From an uncultured Clostridia bacterium (lineage in GTDB: Bacteria > Bacillota > Clostridia > Christensenellales > UBA1242), in NCBI GenBank assembly GCA_944345705.1, contig CALVML010000001.1:49574-113573 (forward strand): a DNA stretch of 64,000 nucleotides, written 5' to 3'. Below the pieces are notes generated by a model. That model was not told the DNA's origin. It made no database searches and saw nothing but the letters and a program-made list of their open reading frames with translations. The position numbers and the translations under genes are program-made. Each line of letters starts with the position of its first letter. The first letter of the stretch is position 1. Of this stretch, positions 55,333-64,000 are shown piece after piece.

Positions 55333-55755
55333 CTATCTCCATTTAATTAATTTATCAATCAGGACATTAATTCCATCAATTAAATCATTACAAGTTTGTA
55401 AGTACACCTCTTCGCCTTGTCCATAAGGATCAAGAATTTCCTTGCCAATAAGCGCTTTAAATGAAATGACTTTATTTGATTTGATTTGATTTTTTTGTCC
55501 TTCTGTCATAGTGACATATAGTATATTATTGTCAATTTTTTTAAGTTTAATAGATTTTCTATCCTTTGCATTGGCCTTGAAAAATTTTAACGCATTTTTA
55601 GCATTTTCTGTTATATTTTCTCCATTTGCATTTAACCCTTTGGAGCTAACCGAGATATCTTTTATCTTCCTGTCTTTAAGATTTTTTTTCATAAGCCTTT
55701 CTGCCATGATAGATCGGCATGTATTTCCAGTGCAAACAAAGCATACTTTAATCAT
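55333..55755 (-). CDS. Low-molecular-weight phosphatase, YwlE-like arginine phosphatase
   Basis: A 140-residue protein with the phosphatase loop VCTGNTCRSIMAE (Cys8, Arg14) and the acid motif DPYGQGEEVY. The Thr following GN (CTGNTCR) matches YwlE, in which this Thr selects phosphoarginine, whereas tyrosine phosphatases usually have Ile. ATG 55755 is chosen because GAGG lies upstream and the family N-terminus begins there; longer frames would run into rsfS. Clp protease genes and the arginine kinase McsB would be its natural partners, but McsB is not in this window. Confidence 0.8.
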   Translation of the reverse strand: MIKVCFVCTGNTCRSIMAERLMKKNLKDRKIKDISVSSKGLNANGENITENAKNALKFFKANAKDRKSIKLKKIDNNILYVTMTEGQKNQIKSNKVISFKALIGKEILDPYGQGEEVYLQTCNDLIDGINVLIDKLIKWR

Positions 55756-55795
55756 TTTTACCTCGCCATATTTAGCCTTTGTTTTATCTAGTTGA

Positions 55796-56140
55796 TCAAT
55801 TGGAGTTTTTACCTTTTTTCTTTGCAAGTTCAACTTTTTTTGATTGCCATAATTTATCTAGATTGTATTTTTCTCTTGCTCTTATAGTAAAGCAATGAAT
55901 TATTATGTCGTCAAGATCAAAAATAATCCATTCGCCTTTATTATAACCTTCTGGCATTTGCTCTAGTCCAAATTCTTCTACTATAGATTTTGCTATCTTT
56001 TTATTAGTCATTTCATCAGGACAAGAAGTTATAAATAAATAATCGAAATCCTGTTTCTCATTAGATATATCATAAACTGCAACATCCTTATATTTTCTTT
56101 CAAGTAAATAATTATATAAATGTAAAATTTTTTCTTCCAC
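55796..56140 (-). CDS. rsfS: Ribosomal silencing factor RsfS
   Basis: RsfS binds L14 on the 50S subunit and blocks subunit joining when nutrients are scarce. The 114-residue protein has YKDVAVYDISNEKQDFDYLFIT, GYNKGEWIIFDLDDIIIHCFTIRAREKYNLDKLW, the conserved core. It begins the minus-strand operon rsfS-ywlE-rpiB-GT2-like, with a SigA promoter directly upstream. Confidence 0.92.
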   Translation of the reverse strand: MEEKILHLYNYLLERKYKDVAVYDISNEKQDFDYLFITSCPDEMTNKKIAKSIVEEFGLEQMPEGYNKGEWIIFDLDDIIIHCFTIRAREKYNLDKLWQSKKVELAKKKGKNSN

Positions 56141-56173
56141 GCTCTTCCCCTTAAATATACATTTCTTTTAATC

Positions 56174-56203
56174 ATTATAATATTTTTAACCTAGCAAAGT
56201 CAA
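56174..56203 (-). promoter_or_regulatory. Promoter of rsfS operon
   Basis: Minus strand TTGACT (56203-56198), 18 bases, TATAAT (56179-56174). Confidence 0.75.
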
Positions 56204-56207
56204 ACAA

Positions 56208-57044
56208 ATGTCTAAATTAATAAAAAATGTCAATAAATTTTATATGAAGAAATTTTTATTTTTGTTTCAACAATTTATCAAATGCTCTCTTATATTCTTT
56301 ATCGCGTTTATTTGGCTAAGATTTTTCTTGAAAGAATTATGGCAAATACTTCTTTCAGCATTTATCATTACCCTAGTTATAGAAATAGGAACATTTTTGC
56401 TAACAAGAAAGAAAAGCAATTCATCTTATTTGAAATTAAAAGAAAAAGAAGATGCAGATGATATGTACTTTTCATTAATAAACTCAAATTATATAGATTT
56501 TTTATTCAACCTTTTTTCAACACGATTTGGTAAAATTGAGAAAAGGAAAGAATTTATAAAAATAAAAAGCGAACAGGAAAATCTAATAGTATACCTAATG
56601 CCATCTCTAGACACAATAAACGCTCCAGCGATAGTGAATATCATAAAAAAATTTAAAAATGTACATTTTGACAAACTCATGATTATCTGCTATGATTATG
56701 ATGCATCTTGCAATGCCATCTTACAAAGTTACAATAAAGAAATCTTTCTTTTAAATAGATATGAATGTTACTCATCTATATATAAAGAGTTTGATTTTTA
56801 TCCTATGATAACTCATAAATTTTATAAAAAAGGCAAGCAGACCTTCAAAGATCTCCTTGCATATTCTTTAAATAAATCTAGAGCAAAAGGCTACTTAATT
56901 TCAGCAATAATAATTTTCATAACTAGTTTTTTTGTTCAAATAAATTTATATTATTGTATTATAGCCACGATTCTGTTGTTACTCGCTCTCATATCATACA
57001 TCAACCCAAAGTACAATAAAAAAACCGCAAAAAATTTCTTTTAG
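56208..57044 (+). CDS. Membrane protein with soluble middle domain, unknown
   Basis: A 278-residue protein with spans near residues 20-40 and 45-65, a soluble region of about 150 residues, and two spans near the C-terminus (about 228-268). In the middle, a hydrophobic strand (ENLIVYLMPSLDTINAP) and helix-strand pattern (KLMIICYDYDASCNAIL) recall a nuclease-like alpha/beta fold, but no catalytic motif is clear. There is no ribosome binding site at ATG 56208; an alternative ATG lies 12 codons on (56244). It is divergent from rsfS and followed by a strong terminator. Confidence 0.5.
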   Translation: MSKLIKNVNKFYMKKFLFLFQQFIKCSLIFFIAFIWLRFFLKELWQILLSAFIITLVIEIGTFLLTRKKSNSSYLKLKEKEDADDMYFSLINSNYIDFLFNLFSTRFGKIEKRKEFIKIKSEQENLIVYLMPSLDTINAPAIVNIIKKFKNVHFDKLMIICYDYDASCNAILQSYNKEIFLLNRYECYSSIYKEFDFYPMITHKFYKKGKQTFKDLLAYSLNKSRAKGYLISAIIIFITSFFVQINLYYCIIATILLLLALISYINPKYNKKTAKNFF

Positions 57045-57107
57045 CATGACTTTAAACATATCATTCAATACAAACAAACCATATCAATTTAAAATATCGC
57101 AAGGATG

Positions 57108-57154
57108 AAAAAGCCAAGATTACAGAAACATAATTGTTGTAATCTTGGCTTTTT
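57108..57154. terminator. Bidirectional terminator
   Basis: A perfect 17-bp stem, AAAAAGCCAAGATTACA (57108-57124) with TGTAATCTTGGCTTTTT (57138-57154), T-rich on both sides. It follows the membrane protein gene. Confidence 0.9.
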
Positions 57155-57313
57155 CTAATAAAATACTTGACAGCAAAACCAACAATCTAATTTTATTTGT
57201 TTATAAATTTAAACTTGATCAATTAGTATTTAAAATTGCAAAAAAAACGCAACCACCTTAAAATAAAATTAAGGTTCATCTTTGCAAACACGTACGTGTT
57301 TTCGATAAAAAAA

Positions 57314-57578
57314 CCATGTGATGTAAAATGTTTGTTTTCATAAAATTTTAATAAATTTTAACGAATTTGTATGCTAACGCATACTCATCACATAGTATGT
57401 ATGACCATCAGCCTCACCCTTGCAAGCAAGTTCGGCTTCCGATAATATATTGTATTGCTCACTTTGCTTGCAAACCAAGTTTGCTTATGAAAATCCACAA
57501 TAAATTGTGGCATCACAGTTTGAAACAACATCAGTTTCGCTCAAAAACAACTTTGTTGTGCTTGGCTCAACTTCCAAT
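57314..57578 (-). repeat. Cloverleaf repeats, two units, reverse orientation
   Basis: Reading the minus strand there is a divergent unit (about 57578-57447) followed by a complete unit (57446-57314). The complete unit has CTATGTGATG (57395-57386) and CATCACATGG (57323-57314) as outer stem, a hairpin CTTGC/GCAAG, and GTATGC/GCATAC as first leaf, then AT-rich leaves. The divergent unit has CCACAAT/ATTGTGG and GCAAAC/GTTTGC hairpins and resembles the first unit of the array at 47339. It lies between the convergent membrane-protein and yhbY genes. Confidence 0.88.
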
Positions 57579-57631
57579 AATTTAAAATATACTCATTCTT
57601 GCAAAATTGTAAGCATTTCAGATTTTAAAAC

Positions 57632-57928
57632 CTATAACAATTCGATATGTTTGAAATCTTTTTTTGATGATTTTCGATATATAATCACAGTACTTCCTAT
57701 CACTTGAACAGGCTGTGCTTGCATCTTTGCGCAAATCATTTCCATTATGGCTTTGGCATCAAATTCACTATTTTTTAGAACCTTAATTTTAATAAGTTCT
57801 CGAGCTTCCAATAAGCTATCAATAGCTGCAAAAGAATTTTCGCTTAAACCATCTTTTCCAATCTGCATACATGGCTCAAGAGCATTTCCAAGCCCTCGTA
57901 GCTGTGCCCTTTGTTTAGTTGTCAACAT
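57632..57928 (-). CDS. yhbY: YhbY-type CRM RNA-binding protein
   Basis: A 98-residue single CRM domain, bound to pre-50S ribosomal particles in relatives. It starts LTTKQRAQLRGLGNALEPCMQIGKDGLSEN and contains the GSTVIIYRKS strand and the KVLKNSE motif. AAAGGAG precedes the start. It lies just after obg as is common in Firmicutes; the genes usually following (nadD, yqeK, rsfS) are not adjacent here, being interrupted by repeats and the plus-strand membrane gene. Confidence 0.93.
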   Translation of the reverse strand: MLTTKQRAQLRGLGNALEPCMQIGKDGLSENSFAAIDSLLEARELIKIKVLKNSEFDAKAIMEMICAKMQAQPVQVIGSTVIIYRKSSKKDFKHIELL

Positions 57929-58023
57929 AAACTCTCCTTTAATTTTATAATTACCAAATGTATTTGATAGTTATTAGAAAATAACTATAATTTTGAAATA
58001 ACATTGAATTTTCATAAGTATCT

Positions 58024-59316
<1,293 letters not shown>

Positions 59317-59337
59317 TTAAATTTTATCTGTTTAATA

Positions 59338-60072
59338 CTATATATTGTGTCTAGTATGTACATAATAGTCGCAAATAATTGATAATTTGCAATTTTCGCA
59401 TTGTGGTTTCTGTGCCTTGCAAATATAACGCCCAAAATGAACAAGTTGCAGGTGGAGCTTTCCCCAATCCTTTTCATCAAACGATCTCATAAGAGCTTGT
59501 TCACATTTAAGCGGATTATCAGTCTTACACAGTCCTAATCTATTTGATACTCTTAGTACGTGAGTATCGACTGCAATTGCGTTTCCTTTAAAAGCCTCCG
59601 AATATACAACATTTGCCGTTTTACGCCCTACACCCGATAGCTTTTGAAGCTTGTCCAAACTTTCAGGGACTTGTCCATCATATTCATCAATCAACTGCTT
59701 AGACATTGACAAAATATTTTTTGCCTTATTATGATAAAATCCACATGAATGAATTTTCTTTTCAAGTTCTTCTTGATTTAAAGTCAGCATCGATTGAGGC
59801 GTATTATATTGTTTAAACAGCTCATCACAAACAATATTCACCCTTTTGTCTGTACACTGTGCCGATAATATAACTGCCACTAAAAGTTCATAAGGCGAAC
59901 GATAATTAAGCTCACATTTAGGTTCTGCAAAAAGTTCATCTAAATTAGATTTAATTATTAAATTTTTGTTTTCACTACAAGTTTTCGCATTATCAAAACT
60001 TACATCTTGAGCTTCATCTATACTTGCACTTTCAAAATGAATATTTGCTATCTTTTCTTTCCTTTGTGTCAT
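59338..60072 (-). CDS. nth: Endonuclease III with N-terminal extension
   Basis: Base-excision repair glycosylase/AP lyase for oxidised pyrimidines. The core has the helix-hairpin-helix LSGVGRKTANVV with the catalytic Lys, the catalytic Asp in IAVDTHVLRVSNRL, and the 4Fe-4S motif CKAQKPQCENCKLSIIC. At 244 residues it is longer than the usual 210; the first about 38 residues are hydrophilic and not part of the family, though an internal start would be possible. It sits just downstream of lysS. Confidence 0.94.
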   Translation of the reverse strand: MTQRKEKIANIHFESASIDEAQDVSFDNAKTCSENKNLIIKSNLDELFAEPKCELNYRSPYELLVAVILSAQCTDKRVNIVCDELFKQYNTPQSMLTLNQEELEKKIHSCGFYHNKAKNILSMSKQLIDEYDGQVPESLDKLQKLSGVGRKTANVVYSEAFKGNAIAVDTHVLRVSNRLGLCKTDNPLKCEQALMRSFDEKDWGKLHLQLVHFGRYICKAQKPQCENCKLSIICDYYVHTRHNI

Positions 60073-60085
60073 TTTTTCTCCACAA

Positions 60086-61549
60086 TCATCTCATTAGAGG
60101 GAATAATACAGTATCTCTAATATTTGGAAGATCATATATGAATTGTACAAATCTATCTATTCCAAAACCAAGTCCAGAAATTGGTGGCATTCCATGCTCC
60201 ATGCTTAAAAGGAAATCTTCATCAACATCCATCGTTTCTTCATCACCTTGAGCCTTTTCCTCAAGCTGCTCTTCAAGCAATTTTCTTTGAACAAAAGGAT
60301 CAACAAGCTCTGAATAAGCCTTTACAAGTTCTGCTCCGTCAGCAACAACTTGGAAGGCATCAACAATTCTATCATCTTTATCATTTCGTCTTGCTAGTGG
60401 CATAAGAACAGCTGGATAATTATAAATGATTGTTGGCTCAAAAATTTCAGCCCTAATCTTGCGTTTATAAATGTAATCAATAAGCGTTCTAATACTCTTA
60501 CATTCTTCAAGATCGCCATAAGTAAATAAGTCTTTTTCTACAACTTTTCTTTTAAATTCTCCTAAGTCTGTTTCGCTAAGAAAATCAAATCCTAAAATTT
60601 CACGCAATCTTTCCACATAATTAATTCTAGGCCACTCGCTATCAAAGTCAATTTCTTTACCCTTGCATTGAACTTTTGTTGTTCCGATGCATTCATTTAA
60701 AAGTTTGATGATCATTGTGTGGAAGAATTTTAGATTATCCTCAAAATTCCAATATGAAGCATACCATTCAACTTGTGTAAATTCCTGCAAGTGAGTTGTA
60801 TCCATACCTTCGTTTCTAAAATCTTTGCCAAGTTCATAAACCCTATCAATCCCTGCGCAAATACATTGCTTAAGCCAAGTTTCTTTTGCGATTCTCAAAT
60901 TACACTCTATGTCAAGTGCATTGTGATGAGTATAAAAAGGCTTTGCGCTTGCGCCAGACACGCTTGTTTGAAGGACTGGAGTTTCAACTTCTATAAAGCC
61001 ATTATCTTCAAGATAGCGTCTAATAAATGACTCAACCTTACTTCTAGTTAAAAACACTTTTCGTGACTGCTCATTGGTGATAAGATCAAGATATCTTTGT
61101 CTATAAATTGTTTCGGTATCATTTAGTCCATGAAATTTTTCTGGTAGTGGACGCATTGTTTTAGATAAAAGTGTAACCTTTTCCGCTTTAACAGTCACTT
61201 CCCCTGTTTGAGTGATATAAACTTCACCTTCAACTCCTACAAAATCAGCTATATCAATCATCTTTTTGTAGAAATCATAGTCTTCTTCACTTAATTCATT
61301 TCTACCTACTGAAACCTGTATTTTTGCAAAAAAATCGCGAATTTGAATAAATCCAAATTTGCCCATTACTCTTTTAAAAATTATTCTACCTGCAATTTTT
61401 ACATACTTGCCAACACTTTCTCGTGCCTCGGCAATTGTACAAGTACGCTCAAATTTTTCCTTATAAGGAATTTCCTTCATTTTCTTAAGTTCTTCAATTT
61501 TATTTTTTCTAATATCTACTTCATTGTTGGATATATTTTGTTCAGCCAT
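60086..61549 (-). CDS. lysS: Lysyl-tRNA synthetase (class II)
   Basis: A 487-residue class II enzyme. An N-terminal OB-fold anticodon domain (about 55-150, with VGKYVKIAGRIIFKRVMGKFGF) is followed by the catalytic core: motif 1 near FIRRYLEDNGFIEVETPVL, motif 2 FRNEGMDTTHLQEFTQVEWY and motif 3 GLGFGIDRFVQFI. AAAGGAG precedes the start. It is slightly shorter than many because the N-terminal helix is reduced. A promoter with TTGACT lies upstream. Confidence 0.97.
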   Translation of the reverse strand: MAEQNISNNEVDIRKNKIEELKKMKEIPYKEKFERTCTIAEARESVGKYVKIAGRIIFKRVMGKFGFIQIRDFFAKIQVSVGRNELSEEDYDFYKKMIDIADFVGVEGEVYITQTGEVTVKAEKVTLLSKTMRPLPEKFHGLNDTETIYRQRYLDLITNEQSRKVFLTRSKVESFIRRYLEDNGFIEVETPVLQTSVSGASAKPFYTHHNALDIECNLRIAKETWLKQCICAGIDRVYELGKDFRNEGMDTTHLQEFTQVEWYASYWNFEDNLKFFHTMIIKLLNECIGTTKVQCKGKEIDFDSEWPRINYVERLREILGFDFLSETDLGEFKRKVVEKDLFTYGDLEECKSIRTLIDYIYKRKIRAEIFEPTIIYNYPAVLMPLARRNDKDDRIVDAFQVVADGAELVKAYSELVDPFVQRKLLEEQLEEKAQGDEETMDVDEDFLLSMEHGMPPISGLGFGIDRFVQFIYDLPNIRDTVLFPLMR

Positions 61550-61585
61550 ATTAAATCTCCTTTGCTTAAAAATCTAACTAATACA

Positions 61586-61614
61586 AAATTACCACAATTT
61601 CCAAAATAAGTCAA
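61586..61614 (-). promoter_or_regulatory. Promoter of lysS
   Basis: Minus strand TTGACT (61614-61609), 17 bases, TAATTT (61591-61586). The -10 is weak. Confidence 0.5.
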
Positions 61615-61634
61615 TTTAAATTTGTTTTTTATAT

Positions 61635-62174
61635 TTATTTATATTTGTTTTTATAATAATAGTTATTTTTTAATACCCTGTTCACATAGTTTTTTGTTTC
61701 TTTAAAAGGAATTTCCTTTAAAGACTGACCGTCAGCCGAATATTTTTCGTCTTTAAGCCACTGTCTAACATTGCCTATACCTGCGTTATAAGCGCAAAGT
61801 ACTGTCTTTTGATTAGAAAAAATCTGCTTTAAATAGGAAATATAAAAAGCCCCCATTTGAATATTATATTCGGCGTCTTTCAGCATATCTTCGCTATAGT
61901 CAACATCCATTTTTTCTGCAAGCCATTTTGCTGTATCAGGCATGATTTGCATTATTCCAACCGCCCCTTTGCTTGAAATCGCATCCTCTTTAAAACCACT
62001 CTCAGCATTCGCGACCGAGGCTATAAGCGACGCCGAAATCTGATATTCTTCGGCAACTTTTTCAATTGTTTCGCTATATTTTATAGGATAAAAATAGGCA
62101 TTAAAACAACCTATTAAAAATGCAAGCACGACTGCCAAGAGCACAAGAGAAGTGATTGAATAAAAATATTTCAT
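61635..62174 (-). CDS. Lytic transglycosylase (SLT domain), membrane-anchored
   Basis: A 179-residue protein: N-terminal membrane helix (about 8-30), then a Slt/MltC-type lysozyme-like domain. The catalytic Glu lies in IASVANAESGFKEDAISSKGAVGIMQIMPDTA, here split as VANAESGFKEDA and GAVGIMQIMPDTA, and the second motif is LCAYNAGIGNVRQWL. It would cleave peptidoglycan between MurNAc and GlcNAc in the wall; in spore formers such enzymes serve wall remodelling or sporulation. No operon partner is evident. Confidence 0.88.
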   Translation of the reverse strand: MKYFYSITSLVLLAVVLAFLIGCFNAYFYPIKYSETIEKVAEEYQISASLIASVANAESGFKEDAISSKGAVGIMQIMPDTAKWLAEKMDVDYSEDMLKDAEYNIQMGAFYISYLKQIFSNQKTVLCAYNAGIGNVRQWLKDEKYSADGQSLKEIPFKETKNYVNRVLKNNYYYKNKYK

Positions 62175-62274
62175 AAATATATTTTATTTAATATTTTATT
62201 AATAATACGTTTTGTGCATTACCAATACACTTTAAATTTATTTATACACAACATTTCAGTTTCATTTTTTATGC

Positions 62275-62532
62275 CTAAATACGCGAAATCAATTGTTTTC
62301 CATGTATTACACTCACCTTGAAAAAACCAAAAAAGGTTCTAAAAGGTTGACCTTGCATAAGTGCACGTGCAAGAGTTAAACAGTTTTCTCTAAATCGCAC
62401 ACTTATACCGCAAGTTTTTCCCAAGTCATTTGGTGTTGAAATGATATCACAATAACAACCATTTTTCTTTAGCATATTGAAGAAATATAGAGTTTCATTT
62501 CTTGAAGTAAATACTCCTAAAATATATGACAT
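62275..62532 (-). CDS. DUF3343 (putative Se/S carrier-like) protein
   Basis: An 85-residue protein of the DUF3343 family, with YILGVFTSRNETLYFFNMLKKNG at the start, a conserved Cys in the TCGISVRF motif, and CLTLARAL in the middle. The family has been described as a putative selenium or sulfur carrier. AAAGGAG-like sequence precedes ATG 62532; an upstream in-frame start adds eight residues. It is divergent from the cysteine desulfurase gene, a frequent pairing, which supports a sulfur- or selenium-transfer role. Confidence 0.82.
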   Translation of the reverse strand: MSYILGVFTSRNETLYFFNMLKKNGCYCDIISTPNDLGKTCGISVRFRENCLTLARALMQGQPFRTFFGFFKVSVIHGKQLISRI

Positions 62533-62605
62533 ATCCCTTTCTCCTTTTATGCACAATTTTCCCTCATAAACACTATATTGTTTATATAAAGGAAAGTTGA
62601 CAAAA

Positions 62606-63748
62606 ATGATTTATCTTGATAATAGTGCAAGTACATTTGTAAAGCCAAAAGAAGTAATTAAAGCCGTAAACGATAGTCTTATAAATTATACCGCAAATCC
62701 CGGAAGAAGCGGTCACAAGGCAAGTATCAAAACTGCCTTGAAAATCACAGAAGTAAGGCAAATGCTATCTCAGCACTATAATAACGGCAATATTGATAGA
62801 GTTATCTTCACACAAAACTGCTCTCAAGCTTTAAACATGGCAATTTTAGGCTGTGAAAAGAATGGCGGGCATATTGTGTGCACCGAAAATGAGCACAATT
62901 CCGTCTTAAGACCTTTACAACATCTTAGCGGCAAAGGAAGTGTGAATTATTCTATAGCTTTTCAATCTGACAGCAAAGGAATTAGCCTTGAAGATATTAA
63001 AAGAGAGATAAAACCAAACACTTACATGGTAATATGTAATCATATATCTAATGTCAACGGAGCTATAGCCGATATCAGTTCCATTGGAAAATATTGCAAA
63101 GAACATGGCATAATTTTCCTAGTCGATTGTGCACAAAGTTGTGGCCATATAAAGCTAGACATGAAAAAGGATAATATTGATTTTATAACCATAGCAGGTC
63201 ATAAAGGTTTTTATTCACCACAAAGTATTGGCGCTCTTATAATGAATGAGTCCTTTACTCCAAATCCTATTTTATTTGGCGGAACAGGCACAAATAGTTT
63301 AGAACTTGTTCAGCCAGAATTTCTTCCAGAAAAGTTAGAGGTCGGAACAATATCTTCTCCGCTCATCATAGGACTTGGCGCAGGAATTAATTTCGTCGAG
63401 AAAAATTTTAATGCAATTCAAAATAAAATAGACGACCTAACAACATATATTAATTTTGAACTGAATAAACTCAATGTTCACTGCTATACACAACCTGAAA
63501 ATAGTTATGGCGTAATCGCCTTTAATATTGCAAGCATAGATTCAAATGAAATAGCAAATGTATTAAACGAAAAATACGATATTTGCGTTCGTGGCGGATA
63601 CCACTGTGCCCCAATAAAGCACAAAGCACTTGGCACAATAGGTCAAGGTGCCGTGCGTGTTTCAATATCATATTTCAATACTTTTAGTGAAATTCAAAAA
63701 TTGCTATATGCCATAAAACATATTTTAAAAGATAAAAAGATAACCTAG
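62606..63748 (+). CDS. Cysteine desulfurase, SufS/CsdA-type
   Basis: A fold-type I PLP enzyme of about 380 residues. It starts MIYLDNSASTFVKPKEVIKAV. The PLP-lysine motif is IAGHKGFYSPQSIGAL and the catalytic Cys sits in RGGYHCAPIKHKALGT near residue 340, the class II (SufS-like) arrangement. ATG 62606 is chosen; a TTG three codons upstream has a closer ribosome binding site (AAAGGA, 62588-62593), so the start is uncertain. The opposite DUF3343 gene shares the 73-base intergenic region. A second, class I desulfurase lies at 28352. Confidence 0.88.
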   Translation: MIYLDNSASTFVKPKEVIKAVNDSLINYTANPGRSGHKASIKTALKITEVRQMLSQHYNNGNIDRVIFTQNCSQALNMAILGCEKNGGHIVCTENEHNSVLRPLQHLSGKGSVNYSIAFQSDSKGISLEDIKREIKPNTYMVICNHISNVNGAIADISSIGKYCKEHGIIFLVDCAQSCGHIKLDMKKDNIDFITIAGHKGFYSPQSIGALIMNESFTPNPILFGGTGTNSLELVQPEFLPEKLEVGTISSPLIIGLGAGINFVEKNFNAIQNKIDDLTTYINFELNKLNVHCYTQPENSYGVIAFNIASIDSNEIANVLNEKYDICVRGGYHCAPIKHKALGTIGQGAVRVSISYFNTFSEIQKLLYAIKHILKDKKIT

Positions 63749-63831
63749 ATTTAAGGAATTACTTGAATGTCAAATTAGTTATTAAAACATTACATAATAG
63801 TCCTAAATATCATAAGTATAAGCTTAATTAA

Positions 63832-63862
63832 AAACACTAGTATGCAATGCATACTAGTGTTT
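63832..63862. repeat. CTAGTATGC palindrome, copy 3
   Basis: A perfect 14-bp palindrome, AAACACTAGTATGC (63832-63845) with GCATACTAGTGTTT (63849-63862), loop AAT. It lies between the convergent desulfurase and PNPase-like genes, so it could serve as a terminator hairpin; the same arms occur at 17799 and 18086. Confidence 0.8.
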
Positions 63863-63915
63863 ATTTACGATAGAATTTAATAATTTTATCAAGCCTAATT
63901 TAAAGAGAAAAAACT

Positions 63916-64000
63916 TTATTTATTTTCATCCTTTTCTTCTTTTGGTAGTATTCTCTTAAGGTCAATTCTACCCTTGTCGTCGATTTTAATTACTTCAACC
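63916..64000 (-). CDS. C-terminal end of probable polynucleotide phosphorylase
   Basis: The last 27 residues only, ending ...VEVIKIDDKGRIDLKRILPKEE and an acidic-basic tail. VxVIxIDxxGRIxLxR is the end of an S1 RNA-binding domain, as found at the C-terminus of PNPase. Another S1 protein is possible. The rest lies beyond the window edge. If it is PNPase, the window would hold part of a third RNA decay enzyme with Rny and RNase J. Confidence 0.6.
   Translation of the reverse strand, partial: VEVIKIDDKGRIDLKRILPKEEKDENK

Noticed and set aside
57367-57585. 72-codon plus-strand frame
   Set aside because: It lies entirely in the cloverleaf repeats and translates hairpin sequence.

Overview
The window is AT-rich, densely coded chromosomal DNA from a spore-forming member of the Clostridia, probably an uncultivated, gut-type lineage. 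Support comes from spoIIIAE-AF-AG-AH, spoIVB, argR-recN-spoIVB order, Rny plus RNase J, a T-box in front of pheST, short ThiI, YwlE-type phosphatase, and strong AGGAGG ribosome binding sites. No plasmid, phage structural module, CRISPR array, rRNA operon or antibiotic-resistance gene was seen. One tyrosine recombinase is present, and it resembles the housekeeping XerS type.

Layout. 1-5.2 kb (+): the end of spoIIIA, an Asp23 protein, nusB, xseAB and a small membrane protein. 5.3-7.3 kb: a promoter and switchable leader feeding infC (non-AUG start)-rpmI-rplT-rRNA methylase. 7.6-13.4 kb (+): yebC, ruvCAB, queA, tgt. 13.9-20.6 kb: XerS-like recombinase (-), serS, a nucleotidyltransferase-like protein with no obvious active site, and a large PadR-type protein anchored by C-terminal membrane helices. 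20.7-32.9 kb (-): a small exporter-like protein, rny, spoIVB, recN, argR, then pheS-pheT-cysteine desulfurase-thiI behind a phenylalanine T-box. 33.5-45.4 kb: pseudouridine synthase (+), a very acidic zinc-ribbon protein, tsaB-tsaE, PAP2, O-methyltransferase, RNase J, greA, DUF378 (+), rlmH and two CPBP proteases. 45.4-48 kb: almost no protein genes; it holds a tRNA-Leu(AAG), two tandem copies of a scrambled tRNA 3' end, a two-helix ferritin-like gene and a tandem 148-bp repeat. 48-57 kb: clpX-clpP-tig, gap, a degenerate glycosyltransferase-like membrane protein, rpiB, arginine-phosphatase-like ywlE, rsfS. 57.6-64 kb: yhbY, obg, nth, lysS, a lytic transglycosylase, the divergent DUF3343/cysteine desulfurase pair, and the tail of a probable PNPase.

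Most genes serve translation, ribosome and tRNA maturation (infC, rpmI, rplT, queA, tgt, thiI, tsaBE, rlmH, yhbY, rsfS, obg, three tRNA synthetases), RNA turnover (rny, rnj, possible pnp), recombination and repair (ruvABC, xseAB, recN, nth), proteolysis and sporulation.

The most unusual content is non-coding. A family of roughly 148-bp intergenic repeats, at least eight units at three sites on both strands, folds on paper into an outer stem enclosing three back-to-back hairpins. Hairpin sequences are exchanged between units while the hairpins themselves are kept. A second element next to rlmH has the same cloverleaf plan with unrelated sequence. Separate palindromes built on CTAGTATGC occur at three sites, one nested around another palindrome whose arm matches the recombinase upstream region. 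Three genes (ruvC, a RluA-family gene, PAP2) have strong promoters placed so that transcripts would begin at or next to the start codon.
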